Assembly: GCA_910574285.1 (NCBI GenBank)
Contig: CAJTAL010000002.1
Location: forward strand, 62,001 to 126,000
From: Lachnospiraceae bacterium
GTDB taxonomy: Bacteria > Bacillota > Clostridia > Lachnospirales > Lachnospiraceae
Direction: 5' to 3'
DNA length: 64,000 bases
Each line of letters starts with the position of its first letter. The stretch's first letter is position 1. The translations under genes were made by a program, and so were the position numbers. Below the pieces are notes generated by a model. The model searched no databases, was not told the DNA's origin, and saw nothing but the letters and a program-made list of their open reading frames with translations. Positions 33,695 to 42,821 of the stretch are shown here, piece by piece.

Positions 33695-33964
33695 TCATTC
33701 TTCTATAATATGAATCTCCAGATAATCAAAATCAATGGAGTCTACGAAATTATCCTGGGTAAACCGTGTCTTGTCGTGGCGCTTGAATTCTTCGATGTTC
33801 GCGTCCAGCCAGATTGGTTTGCTCAGGTCAAATTCATAGCAGACGGCGTCCAGAGCGTTGAAGATCTTATGTGTCCGGGTATCGTCGTTATCCTCACAGA
33901 TAACGGTATCCCGGACCATTCTATTGTCTTTGAATTCCTTTCCCCATAATCGAAACATATCCAT
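33695..33964 (-). CDS. Conserved small protein of unknown function
   Basis: An acidic 89-residue protein with WGKEFKDNRMVRDTVICED at the start and FDLSKPIWLDANIEEFKRH in the middle; the C-terminus is SIDFDYLEIHIIEE. No membrane segment. GGGAGGTATGG lies before the start on the minus strand. The sequence pattern looks like a short beta/alpha protein conserved in Lachnospiraceae, but I assign no function. It converges with the ABC permease gene, four bases from its stop. Confidence 0.7.
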   Translation of the reverse strand: MDMFRLWGKEFKDNRMVRDTVICEDNDDTRTHKIFNALDAVCYEFDLSKPIWLDANIEEFKRHDKTRFTQDNFVDSIDFDYLEIHIIEE

Positions 33965-34069
33965 ACCTCCCTGAATGAGTTATATACTCCCGGTTTCCGA
34001 AAATACATAATTTAGTATAACATGTCTCTTTTTTTTATACAACATTCGGAAAAATATTTCATATCTCAT

Positions 34070-34098
34070 TTGACATCGGAGAAATGTTGTGGTAGACT
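34070..34098 (+). promoter_or_regulatory. Sigma-A promoter for the EIIC-type permease gene
   Basis: TTGACA (34070-34075), 17 bases, TAGACT (34093-34098), 80 bases before the start codon. Confidence 0.6.
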
Positions 34099-34177
34099 CA
34101 TGTGACAAGACAGTTGTATATTTACACAAACTGTCATGTAAATAGATACGGCTTACAGGCGATAAGGAGAGAGTAAG

Positions 34178-35242
34178 ATGGACAGATTAAAGAAAACATT
34201 AGACAGAATATTTATTGAAGGACTAAGCGCAATGGCGCAAGGGTTATTCGCGACGCTGATCATAGGGACGATTATCCAGCAGATCGGGACGTTGATAGGC
34301 GGAACGGTAGGAGATATGATATTCGTAACGGGTAAAGTGGCGGCGTCTCTGACGGGAGCGGGTATCGGAGCGGCGGTAGCCTATAGATTCCAGGAATCCC
34401 CGCTGGTTGTAGTATCCGCAGGAACGGCTGGTATGGTGGGCGCGTTCGCAAGTAAATTATTGGCGGGCGCGCTGTTGGTTGACGGCGCAATGGTATATGC
34501 AGGTCCGGGCGAACCCTTGGGCGCGTTTATCGCTGCTTATGTGGGCATCTACTTCGGGCATCTGGTGTCCGGCAAGACGAAGGTAGATATCCTGATAACC
34601 CCGATTGTCTGTATCGGGACGGGATCTGTGGTAGGGCTTATCTTAGGACCGCCGATCTCAGGGTTCATGGCATGGCTTGGTGCACTGATCAACTGGGGGA
34701 CAGAACAGCAGCCCTTCTTAATGGGAATCGTGGTATCCGTTCTGATGGGTATGATTCTGACGCTTCCCATCAGTTCCGCAGCTTTGGGAATCATATTGAA
34801 TCTGTCCGGTCTTGCGGCGGGAGCGGCGACAGTCGGCTGCTGCTGCAATATGGTAGGATTTGCTGTGGCAAGTTACAGAGAGAATAAGATCGGGGGACTG
34901 TTGGCGCAGGGAATCGGTACATCTATGCTGCAGGTTCCGAATATCGTGAAGAAGCCCATTATCTGGCTTCCGGCCATTCTCTCAAGTGCAATCCTGGGTC
35001 CTGTCGGAACATTGGCGCTTCACATGACAAGCAACGCGACAGGGTCCGGTATGGGGACTGCCGGACTGGTAGGGCAGATAATGACGTGGCAGACGATGGT
35101 TCAGTCAGAATCACCGTCAGTGGTTCTGATTAAGATACTTGTAATCCAGATCATCCTTCCGGCGGCGGTTACGCTTGGAATATCAGAGTTTATGCGTAAG
35201 AAAGGCTGGATTAAATACGGAGATATGCAGTTGGATCTGTAG
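34178..35242 (+). CDS. PTS EIIC-like membrane protein (PF13303 family)
   Basis: The 354-residue protein is hydrophobic with about ten glycine-rich helices and the PTS_EIIC_2 family start LDRIFIEGLSAMAQGLFATL (after the first six residues). LPISSAALGIILNLSGLAAG and a CCCN cluster follow. Members are annotated as PTS sugar transporter IIC subunits, but no EIIA or EIIB gene lies nearby, so sugar phosphorylation is uncertain. An AAGGAGAGAG site precedes the ATG. It stands alone behind a promoter and before a bidirectional terminator. Confidence 0.82.
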   Translation: MDRLKKTLDRIFIEGLSAMAQGLFATLIIGTIIQQIGTLIGGTVGDMIFVTGKVAASLTGAGIGAAVAYRFQESPLVVVSAGTAGMVGAFASKLLAGALLVDGAMVYAGPGEPLGAFIAAYVGIYFGHLVSGKTKVDILITPIVCIGTGSVVGLILGPPISGFMAWLGALINWGTEQQPFLMGIVVSVLMGMILTLPISSAALGIILNLSGLAAGAATVGCCCNMVGFAVASYRENKIGGLLAQGIGTSMLQVPNIVKKPIIWLPAILSSAILGPVGTLALHMTSNATGSGMGTAGLVGQIMTWQTMVQSESPSVVLIKILVIQIILPAAVTLGISEFMRKKGWIKYGDMQLDL

Positions 35243-35250
35243 CAATTGAA

Positions 35251-35296
35251 AAGGCCTGAGATTAACTCAGGCCTGAAACCGCTATGCGGTTTTTGT
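35251..35296. terminator. Bidirectional terminator pair between the EIIC-like gene and the alarmone synthetase gene
   Basis: AGGCCTGAG (35252-35260) pairs with CTCAGGCCT (35266-35274) and is followed by TTTTC on the minus strand. AAACCGC-TAT-GCGGTTTTT (35276-35294) is a second hairpin with a T run on the plus strand. Confidence 0.8.
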
Positions 35297-35972
35297 GGGT
35301 AATTTCTTTTCTTTTCGTACTGATCTTTAACTCTTCTTGTTCTCTCAGGCATTCCAGGATCGCTTCGTTCAGCGACAGCATTTTCTCATCTAATGAAGAT
35401 ACCATCTCTGCACATTCTTTTAGTTCCTTGCTGATATATCCAGGAGCATTTCCTTCGAATTTGTAATAAATCTTATGTTCCAGGCTTGCCCAGAAGTCCA
35501 TGGCGATCGTCCGTATCTGAATCTCTACCTTCGTGTCTACTACGCTGTCCGATAAAAAAATCGGCACAGATACTATCATATGATAACTTTTATAGCCGCT
35601 ATCTTTCGGATTCCTGATATAATCCTTGATTGACAGAACTTTCAGATCGTTCTGGTTGCCGATCATCTCTGCCAGTTGATAGATATCAGATGTGAAGGAA
35701 CAGATCAGTCTTACGCCCGCAATGTCGTTGACATATTTGACCATGTTCTCGATTGATATCTCGTATCCGTTCTTCCTTAACTTCTTTACTATACTGTCTG
35801 GTGTCTTTACTCTTGTCTTAATATGCTCTATCGGATTATACTTATGTACATGCTGGAATTCATCATTCAATATATCAAGCTTTGTTCCAATCTCTTTCAG
35901 CGCCGAATTATACAGGAACATGATTGTCTTCCAGCTGTCAACATCTTCATAATTCTTTATTGCATTTTCCAT
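35262..35972 (-). CDS. Small alarmone synthetase (RelA/SpoT-type, RelQ-like)
   Basis: The 236-residue protein consists of a RelA/SpoT synthetase domain with no hydrolase, TGS or ACT domains. It shows HIKTRVKTPDSIVKKL, DIAGVRLICSF (substrate site), KDYIRNPKDSGYKSYHMIV and EIQIRTIAMDFWASLEHKI, all conserved in this family. It makes (p)ppGpp from ATP and GDP/GTP, a stress signal. A promoter lies immediately upstream on the minus strand (36020-36048). It may form part of the same minus-strand unit as the cobalamin adenosyltransferase gene but has its own promoter. Confidence 0.93.
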   Translation of the reverse strand: MENAIKNYEDVDSWKTIMFLYNSALKEIGTKLDILNDEFQHVHKYNPIEHIKTRVKTPDSIVKKLRKNGYEISIENMVKYVNDIAGVRLICSFTSDIYQLAEMIGNQNDLKVLSIKDYIRNPKDSGYKSYHMIVSVPIFLSDSVVDTKVEIQIRTIAMDFWASLEHKIYYKFEGNAPGYISKELKECAEMVSSLDEKMLSLNEAILECLREQEELKISTKRKEITHKNRIAVSGLS

Positions 35973-36019
35973 TATAGTATCTCTCCTCTCATATCGAAGA
36001 GTTAATTCGTACTAATATC

Positions 36020-36048
36020 AGTATATCATATAGGGCTAAATATGTCAT
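36020..36048 (-). promoter_or_regulatory. Promoter of the small alarmone synthetase gene
   Basis: On the minus strand ATGACA (36048-36043), 17 bases, TATACT (36025-36020). Each hexamer has five of six consensus bases. Confidence 0.65.
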
Positions 36049-36111
36049 GAATTTCACATATATTTAAGAAAGATTTTTCACAGTTTGATATTTTTCACAT
36101 CTGTGGAGCCC

Positions 36112-36636
36112 CTAATATTCGATTCCCTCCCTGGCGCTTCTTCCCAGATCAAACTGATGCTTGATCTTCTTCATCTCCGTAACATAATCCGCGACTTCAA
36201 GGAGCTTCTCCGTGATCTGATGTCCTGTAAGTATGATCTCCAGACCTCTCGGTTTATGTGTGATAAAACTGATCAGCTTCTCCTCGCTTAGCACCTGCAG
36301 GTTCACGGCGCACAATGCTTCATCCAGAAGCAATATATCGAAAGGAGTACAGAATTTGATGATTTCATCCAACGCTTTATTGTTATAATGACGAAGTTCG
36401 GCGCGCTCGTCCCCGTTCATATTGCTTACGAATTTGACCGATTCTCTGCCGGGCAGACAGGTGATATTCGGAATTGCCTCAAGAATGTTCCTTTCGTTCG
36501 AAGAATTATTCTTGAGAAACTGAAAGACCAATACGCGCAGGCCGTGCCCGGCGGCTCTTATCGTAAGGCCTACGGCGGCGGTTGTCTTGCCCTTTCCGTT
36601 TCCATAATATACATGTACTCTTCCTGTGCCCGTCAT
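36112..36636 (-). CDS. cobO: Cob(I)yrinic acid a,c-diamide adenosyltransferase
   Basis: The 174-residue protein is of CobA/BtuR/CobO type. It has the P-loop VYYGNGKGKTTAAVGLTIRA (residues 9-28), VLVFQFLK and the Walker-B-like DILLLDEALCAV. It transfers the adenosyl group of ATP to the cobalt of corrinoids. No cobalamin riboswitch is seen upstream and no other cobalamin genes are in the window, so it may serve salvage. The start at 36636 follows a weak ribosome site. It has its own promoter at 36675-36703. Confidence 0.93.
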   Translation of the reverse strand: MTGTGRVHVYYGNGKGKTTAAVGLTIRAAGHGLRVLVFQFLKNNSSNERNILEAIPNITCLPGRESVKFVSNMNGDERAELRHYNNKALDEIIKFCTPFDILLLDEALCAVNLQVLSEEKLISFITHKPRGLEIILTGHQITEKLLEVADYVTEMKKIKHQFDLGRSAREGIEY

Positions 36637-36674
36637 ATTCTTATCCCCGCTTTCATCTACGCCTGATATGTACT

Positions 36675-36703
36675 ATTATAGACCGCATAAGGTGAATTGT
36701 ATA
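36675..36703 (-). promoter_or_regulatory. Promoter of cobO
   Basis: On the minus strand TATACA (36703-36698), 17 bases, perfect TATAAT (36680-36675). Confidence 0.6.
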
Positions 36704-36861
36704 GCAATTAATATGTGAAAATTAATCCAATAGACAAAATCTATATATAAGACAATATATTATAAAACTCTATTTGAAGACAGGGCGAAGGGTTTATATA
36801 ATAGTATTATAGGCGGCAGAGGAGATTTCTGTGCCGGATTCGAAGAAGGGGAGATCATAAG

Positions 36862-37518
36862 ATGTTCATAGATACGCACATGCATGAGATGACATACTCG
36901 AAAGACAGTTTTCTAAAACTGGATCAGATGGCTGCAATTGCCAGAGAAAAAGGACTTGGGGGAATCTGTATCACGGACCATGACAGTATGGGACTTAAGG
37001 ATTATGCCGCGGAGTATACCAGGAAGACAGGATTTCCGGTATTCGTCGGGATAGAGTTCTTCTCGCTGCAGGGTGATATCGTGGCTTTCGGAATCGATGA
37101 TTATCCCAGAGAGCGTATCCGGGCGCAGGAATTCATCGACTTAGTCCGGGCGCAGGGCGGAGTGTGCTTTGCGGCTCATCCGTTCCGCAACAATAACCGC
37201 GGCCTGGAAGACCATCTCCGGCAGGTGGAGGGGCTTCATGGTTTGGAGGTATTGAACGGCAGTACGTCTATAGAAGCATGCAAGACGGCTGCGCGGTATG
37301 CAAGGGAATTGGGTCTTTTTACTCTGGGTTCCAGCGACTGTCACGTACCGGAGAAAGTGGGGGTCTGCGCCACTTATTTTCCCGAAGAAGTGCGTACCAT
37401 GGAGGAGTTTCTGGCCGTTTTCAAAAAGGGGGGTATGAAGCCTGCTTATTATGACGGCAGTACATACCGGATTATAGATATAAAAGAGTGTGGGGAATTT
37501 CCTCAAACTATTTTATAA
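36862..37518 (+). CDS. PHP-domain metal-dependent phosphoesterase
   Basis: The 218-residue protein has the PHP metal motifs DTHMHEM (residues 4-10), ITDHDS (around 37), GIEFFS, the His in CFAAHPFR (around 110) and SSDCHV (around 158). Stand-alone PHP proteins of this size hydrolyse phosphoesters or act as 3',5'-nucleotide phosphatases. AAGGGGAGA precedes the ATG. It ends about 20 bases before the promoter of the selenium operon and is probably separate from it. Confidence 0.87.
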   Translation: MFIDTHMHEMTYSKDSFLKLDQMAAIAREKGLGGICITDHDSMGLKDYAAEYTRKTGFPVFVGIEFFSLQGDIVAFGIDDYPRERIRAQEFIDLVRAQGGVCFAAHPFRNNNRGLEDHLRQVEGLHGLEVLNGSTSIEACKTAARYARELGLFTLGSSDCHVPEKVGVCATYFPEEVRTMEEFLAVFKKGGMKPAYYDGSTYRIIDIKECGEFPQTIL

Positions 37519-37533
37519 TATATTAATTTCCCG

Positions 37534-37562
37534 TTTACCTTTTGGTCGATCAGTGATAGAAT
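37534..37562 (+). promoter_or_regulatory. Promoter of the selenium gene cluster
   Basis: TTTACC (37534-37539), 17 bases, TAGAAT (37557-37562), 50 bases before the yedF start codon. Confidence 0.55.
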
Positions 37563-37611
37563 ATGTCTATAAGTGCCAAAAGAGGCGGAGACAAGAAAGG
37601 TGGAATCACGT

Positions 37612-38217
37612 ATGATTACAGTCAATGCAATGGGTGACAATTGCCCGATCCCAGTCGTTAAGACGAAAAAGGCAATGCAGGCGCTTACCGGACCGGAGAC
37701 CATAGAGGTTCTGGTTGATAACGAGATCGCCGTGCAGAATGTAACGAAGATGGCATCCGGCGCCGGAGGACAAGTTTCTTCGGAGAAGCTTGGCGATGCA
37801 GAATTCAAGATAACCATAAGCATGGAAGGCGCGGTGAAGGAAGAGGCTTCGGAGGATGCAGTATGCGCGCCGGATGCCAGGGATAATATGGTGGTAGTCG
37901 TTTCTTCTGACCGTATGGGTATAGGAAATGATGAACTGGGTAAAGTATTAATAAAAGGATTCATCTTTGCGGTAACTCAGTTGGACGCTTTGCCGAAGAC
38001 GATGCTGTTCTATAACGGCGGAGCGACGCTGACGACGGAAGGTTCGGATTCTTTGGAAGATCTGAAATCTTTAGAAGCGCAGGGTGTTGAGATCCTGACC
38101 TGCGGAACCTGCCTTGATTATTATGGAATGAAGGATAAACTGGCGGTAGGTTCTGTGACGAATATGTACAGTATTGTTGAGACAATGGCAAAAGCAGGGA
38201 AGATTATCAGACCATAG
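37612..38217 (+). CDS. yedF: Selenium metabolism protein YedF
   Basis: I start at ATG 37612, preceded by AAGAAAGGTGG; an in-frame GTG at 37573 is possible but adds a charged, unconserved leader. The 201-residue protein has an N-terminal TusA-like domain with GDNCPIPVVKTKKAM (Cys11 in the CPxP motif) and a C-terminal DsrE-like domain with TCGTCLDYYGMKDKL. This two-domain form is a marker of selenium-using genomes and is thought to carry selenium as a perselenide. It lies directly before selD, as in many such clusters. Confidence 0.92.
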   Translation: MITVNAMGDNCPIPVVKTKKAMQALTGPETIEVLVDNEIAVQNVTKMASGAGGQVSSEKLGDAEFKITISMEGAVKEEASEDAVCAPDARDNMVVVVSSDRMGIGNDELGKVLIKGFIFAVTQLDALPKTMLFYNGGATLTTEGSDSLEDLKSLEAQGVEILTCGTCLDYYGMKDKLAVGSVTNMYSIVETMAKAGKIIRP

Positions 38218-38257
38218 CAGATAATGAATGCGATGTTGTTAAAAGACGATTGAATAA

Positions 38258-38300
38258 GCTTCCGGACAATTGTCCGGAAGCACACGTGAGATGTACTCAC
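38258..38300 (+). repeat. 24-bp perfect palindrome and second hairpin between yedF and selD
   Basis: GCTTCCGGACAA (38258-38269) is followed without a gap by its exact reverse complement (38270-38281). A second stem GTGAG-ATGTA-CTCAC occupies 38286-38300, just before the selD ribosome site. No T run follows, so it is not a standard terminator. It may be an operator or an mRNA-processing/stability hairpin. Confidence 0.8.
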
Positions 38301-38322
38301 AGAGTTGAGGGGGATAATGAGA

Positions 38323-39363
38323 ATGAAATCAGATGTCAGGTTAACGCAGTTAAGTAAGACGGCTGGCTGAGCGGCGAAGATAGGTCCGGAGACCCTTGCT
38401 CAGGTACTGAGCAAGTTACCAGGGTTCCATGATGATAATTTAATAGTAGGGATTGAGACATCCGACGACGCGGCCATATATAAGGTCACTGATGAGATTG
38501 CGATGATCCAGACGGTGGATTTCTTTACTCCGATTGTAGACGATCCTTATATGTTTGGACAGATAGCGGCGGCGAACTCTTTAAGCGACGTATGGGCGAT
38601 GGGAGGAGAGCCGGCAGTGGCGCTTAACATAGTCGGATTCCCGAATTGTCTGGATCCGGCGATATTGGGCGACATCCTTGCGGGTGGCGCGATGAAGGTG
38701 AAAGAAGCAGGAGCGGTGCTGGTGGGAGGACATTCCGTACAGGACGATGAACCGAAATACGGATTGTGCGTATCCGGCTTTGTACATCCTGATAAGATAT
38801 TTAAGAATTATGGCTGCAGACCGGGAGATATCCTGGTACTCACGAAGCAGATCGGAAGCGGTGTAGTGAATACTGCGATCAAGGCGGATATGGCGTCCGC
38901 ATCCGCGATTCGGGAGGCGCAGACGGTCATGGCATCCCTGAATAAGAAGGGTAAGCAGTTAGTAGAGAAATACGATGTATCCGCATGCACGGATATCACA
39001 GGTTTCGGACTGCTGGGACATTGTGTGGAGATGGCTTCGGCCAGTGAAGTGACATTTGAGATTCGAGTGAAAGATATTGCGTATTTTGAAGACGCGATAG
39101 CATATGCGAAGATGGGGCTGGTTCCGGCGGGAGCTTATAAGAACCGGGGATATTCCATCGATAAAGTAGAGACAGGAGGAGTAGAGGAGCATTACCTGGA
39201 TCTTCTGTATGATCCCCAGACTTCCGGCGGGCTGCTGATCAGCGTAGCGCCGGATAACCTTAAGGACTTGCTTTCGGATGTTCAGAAAGCAGGAATGGAT
39301 ACGACTGTTTCTGTAATAGGTAAAGTTGCCGAAAAGAGCGACAAATTGATTCGGCTCTGTTAA
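38323..39363 (+). CDS. selD: Selenide, water dikinase (selenoprotein form, in-frame UGA)
   Basis: The frame runs from ATG 38323 through a UGA at 38368-38370 to the TAA at 39361, giving 346 residues with selenocysteine at position 16 in the motif GUAAKIGP, where other SelD proteins have Cys or Sec. Past the UGA the sequence is fully SelD-like (SDDAAIYK, VGGHSVQDDEPKYG, DITGFGLLGH). SelD makes selenophosphate from selenide and ATP. ATG 38317 is an alternative start; 38323 has better spacing from GAGGGGG. Hairpins at 38383-38415 are SECIS candidates. A frame call that begins after the UGA misses 60 residues. Confidence 0.95.
38383..38415 (+). promoter_or_regulatory. Candidate bacterial SECIS element of selD
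   Basis: Downstream of the UGA (38368-38370), GGTC-CGGA-GACC (38383-38394) forms a short hairpin at the distance seen for bacterial SECIS loops. CTTGCTCAG-GTA-CTGAGCAAG (38395-38415) is a perfect 9-bp stem directly after it. SelB would bind one of these during UGA decoding. Confidence 0.55.
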
Positions 39364-39444
39364 TTATGCGGCAGCCGGACGGTGGTTTCAGTAAGCCGGA
39401 TGGCAGTTCAGGAAAAGAAGAATAGAAATAGCAGGGAAAAGAAG

Positions 39445-40875
39445 ATGATGAATAAAAATATGTTATATCGCAGTATTCCGAAAGTAGATGTGCTGCTGGA
39501 GAATGAGACGATCCAGGATCTGATTGATCATTATAGCAGAGACACCGTTATGGAGGCGATCCATACCGAGATGGATAAACTGCGCAGATTTATCGGAGAG
39601 TGTGATGATGAAGAGGCTGCGAAAGCGCAGATAGAGCTGCTGCTGGCGCATATCGAGATGACGGTAGCGGCGATGCATACGCCGAATATGCGTATGGTGG
39701 TGAACGGTACGGGGACGATTCTGCATACGAATCTGGGACGTGCCCCCATCGGACATGAGCATATGAGACGTATTACTGCCATAGCCACCGGATATTCGAA
39801 TCTGGAGTATAATCTGAAAGCCGGGCGCCGGGGGGAGCGTTACTCTCATTTTGAGAAGCTCTTATGCAAGCTTACGGGTGCCGAGGCAGCCATGGCGGTG
39901 AATAATAACGCGGCGGCGGTAATGCTGATCTTAAGCTCGCTTGCGAAAGGCGGAGAGGTTGTGGTTTCCCGGGGGGAACTGGTAGAGATCGGCGGCAAAT
40001 TCCGGATTCCGGATGTAATGGAACAGAGCGGAGCGACGCTTGTAGAAGTAGGTACGACGAATAAAACGCATTATGACGATTATGAGAATGCGGTTACGGA
40101 GGAGACAAAAGCTCTTCTCAAGGTGCATACGAGCAATTACAGGATCGTTGGTTTTACAGAGAGCGTGGGAATCGACGAGCTGATCCCGCTTGCAAAAAAG
40201 CATGGGATTCCGGTAATCGAGGATCTGGGAAGCGGAGTACTCATAGACCTGAGTAAATATGGAATTACATATGAACCGACCGTTCAGGATTCTATCGCAA
40301 AGGGTGCGGATGTAGTGTGCTTCAGCGGCGATAAGCTGCTGGGGGGACCGCAGGCGGGGATCATCATCGGACGGAAGAAATACATCGACATGATGAAGAA
40401 GAACCAGCTTACCCGTGCATTGCGGATCGATAAATTCACGGCGGCGGCTCTGGAGCTGGTGTTGCAGGAGTATCTGTCTGAGGAAAAGGCCATTCAGAAT
40501 ATTCCGGTACTCAAGATGATTACCAGATCTTTGGAGGACGTGACCTGGAAGGCGGAGAAGCTTTGCGGGCTTTTGAAAGAGGCCGGGCTTCCGGCGAAGA
40601 TAGGGCTGGAGGAATGTGAGTCGCAGATCGGCGGGGGATCGCTGCCCCTTGAGAGGATACCGAGTATGGCGGTAGCCATCCGCCCTGAGAAGATCAGCGT
40701 GGCGGAATTAGAAGAACGTATGCGCCATCTTCCGGTGCCCATCATCCCCAGAGTGGCCAATGATACGGTTCTCATGGATGTAAGGACAATAGAACGGAGG
40801 TTTTTCCAGATTATCGTGAGTCAGATGAAGGAATTAGATGTATTGGAAGAAGTCAGTCTGATCGCGGGACGGTAA
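39445..40875 (+). CDS. selA: L-seryl-tRNA(Sec) selenium transferase
   Basis: The start at ATG 39445 (AGGGAAAAGAAG before it) gives 476 residues, normal for SelA. The PLP-lysine is Lys297 in FSGDKLLGGPQAG; other landmarks are VNGTGTILHTNLGRAP and EDLGSGVLIDLSKYG. It converts Ser-tRNA(Sec) to Sec-tRNA(Sec) with selenophosphate supplied by SelD, encoded just upstream. The frame is open for 63 bases further upstream without a good ribosome site. selB follows 32 bases later, so selD-selA-selB form one unit. Confidence 0.96.
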   Translation: MMNKNMLYRSIPKVDVLLENETIQDLIDHYSRDTVMEAIHTEMDKLRRFIGECDDEEAAKAQIELLLAHIEMTVAAMHTPNMRMVVNGTGTILHTNLGRAPIGHEHMRRITAIATGYSNLEYNLKAGRRGERYSHFEKLLCKLTGAEAAMAVNNNAAAVMLILSSLAKGGEVVVSRGELVEIGGKFRIPDVMEQSGATLVEVGTTNKTHYDDYENAVTEETKALLKVHTSNYRIVGFTESVGIDELIPLAKKHGIPVIEDLGSGVLIDLSKYGITYEPTVQDSIAKGADVVCFSGDKLLGGPQAGIIIGRKKYIDMMKKNQLTRALRIDKFTAAALELVLQEYLSEEKAIQNIPVLKMITRSLEDVTWKAEKLCGLLKEAGLPAKIGLEECESQIGGGSLPLERIPSMAVAIRPEKISVAELEERMRHLPVPIIPRVANDTVLMDVRTIERRFFQIIVSQMKELDVLEEVSLIAGR

Positions 40876-40907
40876 AAAGAATAGAAATGTAAAGGCGGAA
40901 GACAGAT

Positions 40908-42821
40908 ATGAAGAATATCATTATTGGTACTGCGGGACATATCGATCATGGCAAGACGACGCTGATCAAGGCGCTGACGGGACGGAATACGGACCGCTGG
41001 GAGGAAGAACAGAGGAGAGGGATCACGATAGACCTGGGATTCACGTATTTTGATCTTCCGGGCGGCGACCGTGTCGGGATTATCGACGTCCCGGGACATG
41101 AACGCTTCATTAATAATATGGTTGCGGGCGTGGTGGGCATGGACCTGGTGCTTCTGGTGATCGCGGCGGATGAAGGGATCATGCCGCAGACACGGGAACA
41201 TATGGACATCCTGAATCTGCTTGGAATCGAGAAGAGTATTATCGTTCTGAATAAATGTGATATTGTGGATGAAGAATGGCTTGAGTTGGTAGAAGAAGAG
41301 GTAAAAGACGAGCTTGAAGGAACCTTTCTTGAACAGGCGCCGGTAGTTAAGGTATCGGCGGCGACAGGGGAAGGCTTAGAGGGGCTTGTCGATATGATAG
41401 AGAAGATGACCAGGGATGAGGTGACCGAGAAGGATGTGCAGACGATTCCAAGACTTCCCGTCGACCGTGCATTTACCATCTCAGGCTTTGGGACGATCAT
41501 TACGGGGACGCTGGTATCGGGAACGATCACCAAAGAAGATACCCTGTGGATGTATCCCGTTGATAAAGAATGCAAGATACGCAGCATACAGGTGCATGGA
41601 CAGAACAGGTCGATTTGTCAGGCCGGACAGCGTGTTGCGGTCAATCTATCCAATGTAAAGAAGAAAGAAATCCGAAGAGGGTGCGTCCTGGCGCCGAAGA
41701 ACAGTATGAAGAATACAGATCTTCTGGATGTGAAGCTTCGTATTCTGGATTCCTCTGTGCGTGTCCTGACGAATCACACAAGGCTTCATTTTTTCACGGG
41801 AACCAGCGAGATCCTGTGCAGGGCAGTACTTCTTGATCAGGAAGAGTTAGGACCCGGGGAGAGCGGATATGTGCAGCTTCGATTAGAAGAAGAAATCGCG
41901 GTCAGGCGAGGCGATAAGTTTGTGGTGCGCTTCTATTCTCCGATGGAGACTATCGGTGGGGGCGTAATCCTGGAACCGAATCCAAGTGTGAAGCGGCGTT
42001 TCCGTCAGGATGTGATTGAAGAATTAGAGCGTAAAGAGTCCGGTTCGACAGCGGATGTGATTGAACTCCATGTAAAGGCGCATGGAGATACGCTGGTTAC
42101 TTTGGCGGAGCTTGCGAAGCTTACAGCTCTTTCGCCGGAGGAAGTGAAGGAGGACGCAGAAGAGTTAGAGAGTAAGGGGCTGGTGTATCTGTTCCCGATG
42201 CGTAAAGATACCTATGTGTGGCATGCGGACAGCAGACGCGGGGCGGAACGCACGATGATTGAGGAATTGGCGGCGTATGAGGAGAAGTATCCGTATCGCT
42301 ACGGGATGAAGAAAGCGGAAGTTCAGGGCACTCATTTCCAGAAGGTGCGTCCGAACGTATTTGACAAGATGCTGGAGATGCTTGTGGAGGACGGAAGTAT
42401 CAGGCGTGTGGATGAATTTTTGTGTACGCCGGGTTATGAGGTAAGAAAGGATCAGACGTTTGACAGAGTATCGGGCATCCTTCTGGATTCGTTCCGGGAT
42501 GCGGGATATGATTTTGTGCGCTATTCGGAGATCGGGTTTTCGAGAGAAGATATGATGGTGTCGGACGATATCCTGAATATCCTTCTGGAAGAGGAGAAGG
42601 TCGTAAAAGTAACGGAAGATATGTATACGCTGAAGGAGAATATGGAGCGTGCGAAAGAGCTGATACAGGAGCGGTTAATGGAAGACCCCCTGATTACGAT
42701 CGCCCAGGTGCGCGATATGTTTGGAACCAGCCGCAAGAGCGCGAAACCGATATTAGAATATATGGACAGTATTAAAGTAACTAAGAAGACCGGAGCAGAG
42801 AGCGAAAGGATAGCATACTAA
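40908..42821 (+). CDS. selB: Selenocysteine-specific elongation factor SelB
   Basis: The 637-residue GTPase begins NIIIGTAGHIDHGKTTLIKALTG (P-loop from residue 8, split at the helix), followed by GITIDLGF (switch I), DVPGHERFI (switch II) and NKCDIVD. The EF-Tu-like domains are followed by C-terminal winged-helix domains (about 370-637), which bind the SECIS hairpin. SelB delivers Sec-tRNA(Sec) to UGA codons of selD and prdB in this same region. Its stop overlaps the next start (TAATG). Confidence 0.96.
   Translation: MKNIIIGTAGHIDHGKTTLIKALTGRNTDRWEEEQRRGITIDLGFTYFDLPGGDRVGIIDVPGHERFINNMVAGVVGMDLVLLVIAADEGIMPQTREHMDILNLLGIEKSIIVLNKCDIVDEEWLELVEEEVKDELEGTFLEQAPVVKVSAATGEGLEGLVDMIEKMTRDEVTEKDVQTIPRLPVDRAFTISGFGTIITGTLVSGTITKEDTLWMYPVDKECKIRSIQVHGQNRSICQAGQRVAVNLSNVKKKEIRRGCVLAPKNSMKNTDLLDVKLRILDSSVRVLTNHTRLHFFTGTSEILCRAVLLDQEELGPGESGYVQLRLEEEIAVRRGDKFVVRFYSPMETIGGGVILEPNPSVKRRFRQDVIEELERKESGSTADVIELHVKAHGDTLVTLAELAKLTALSPEEVKEDAEELESKGLVYLFPMRKDTYVWHADSRRGAERTMIEELAAYEEKYPYRYGMKKAEVQGTHFQKVRPNVFDKMLEMLVEDGSIRRVDEFLCTPGYEVRKDQTFDRVSGILLDSFRDAGYDFVRYSEIGFSREDMMVSDDILNILLEEEKVVKVTEDMYTLKENMERAKELIQERLMEDPLITIAQVRDMFGTSRKSAKPILEYMDSIKVTKKTGAESERIAY

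Noticed and set aside
38317-38370. selD as a broken gene with a nonsense codon
   Set aside because: The UGA is at the known Sec position and selA, selB and tRNA-Sec are alongside.
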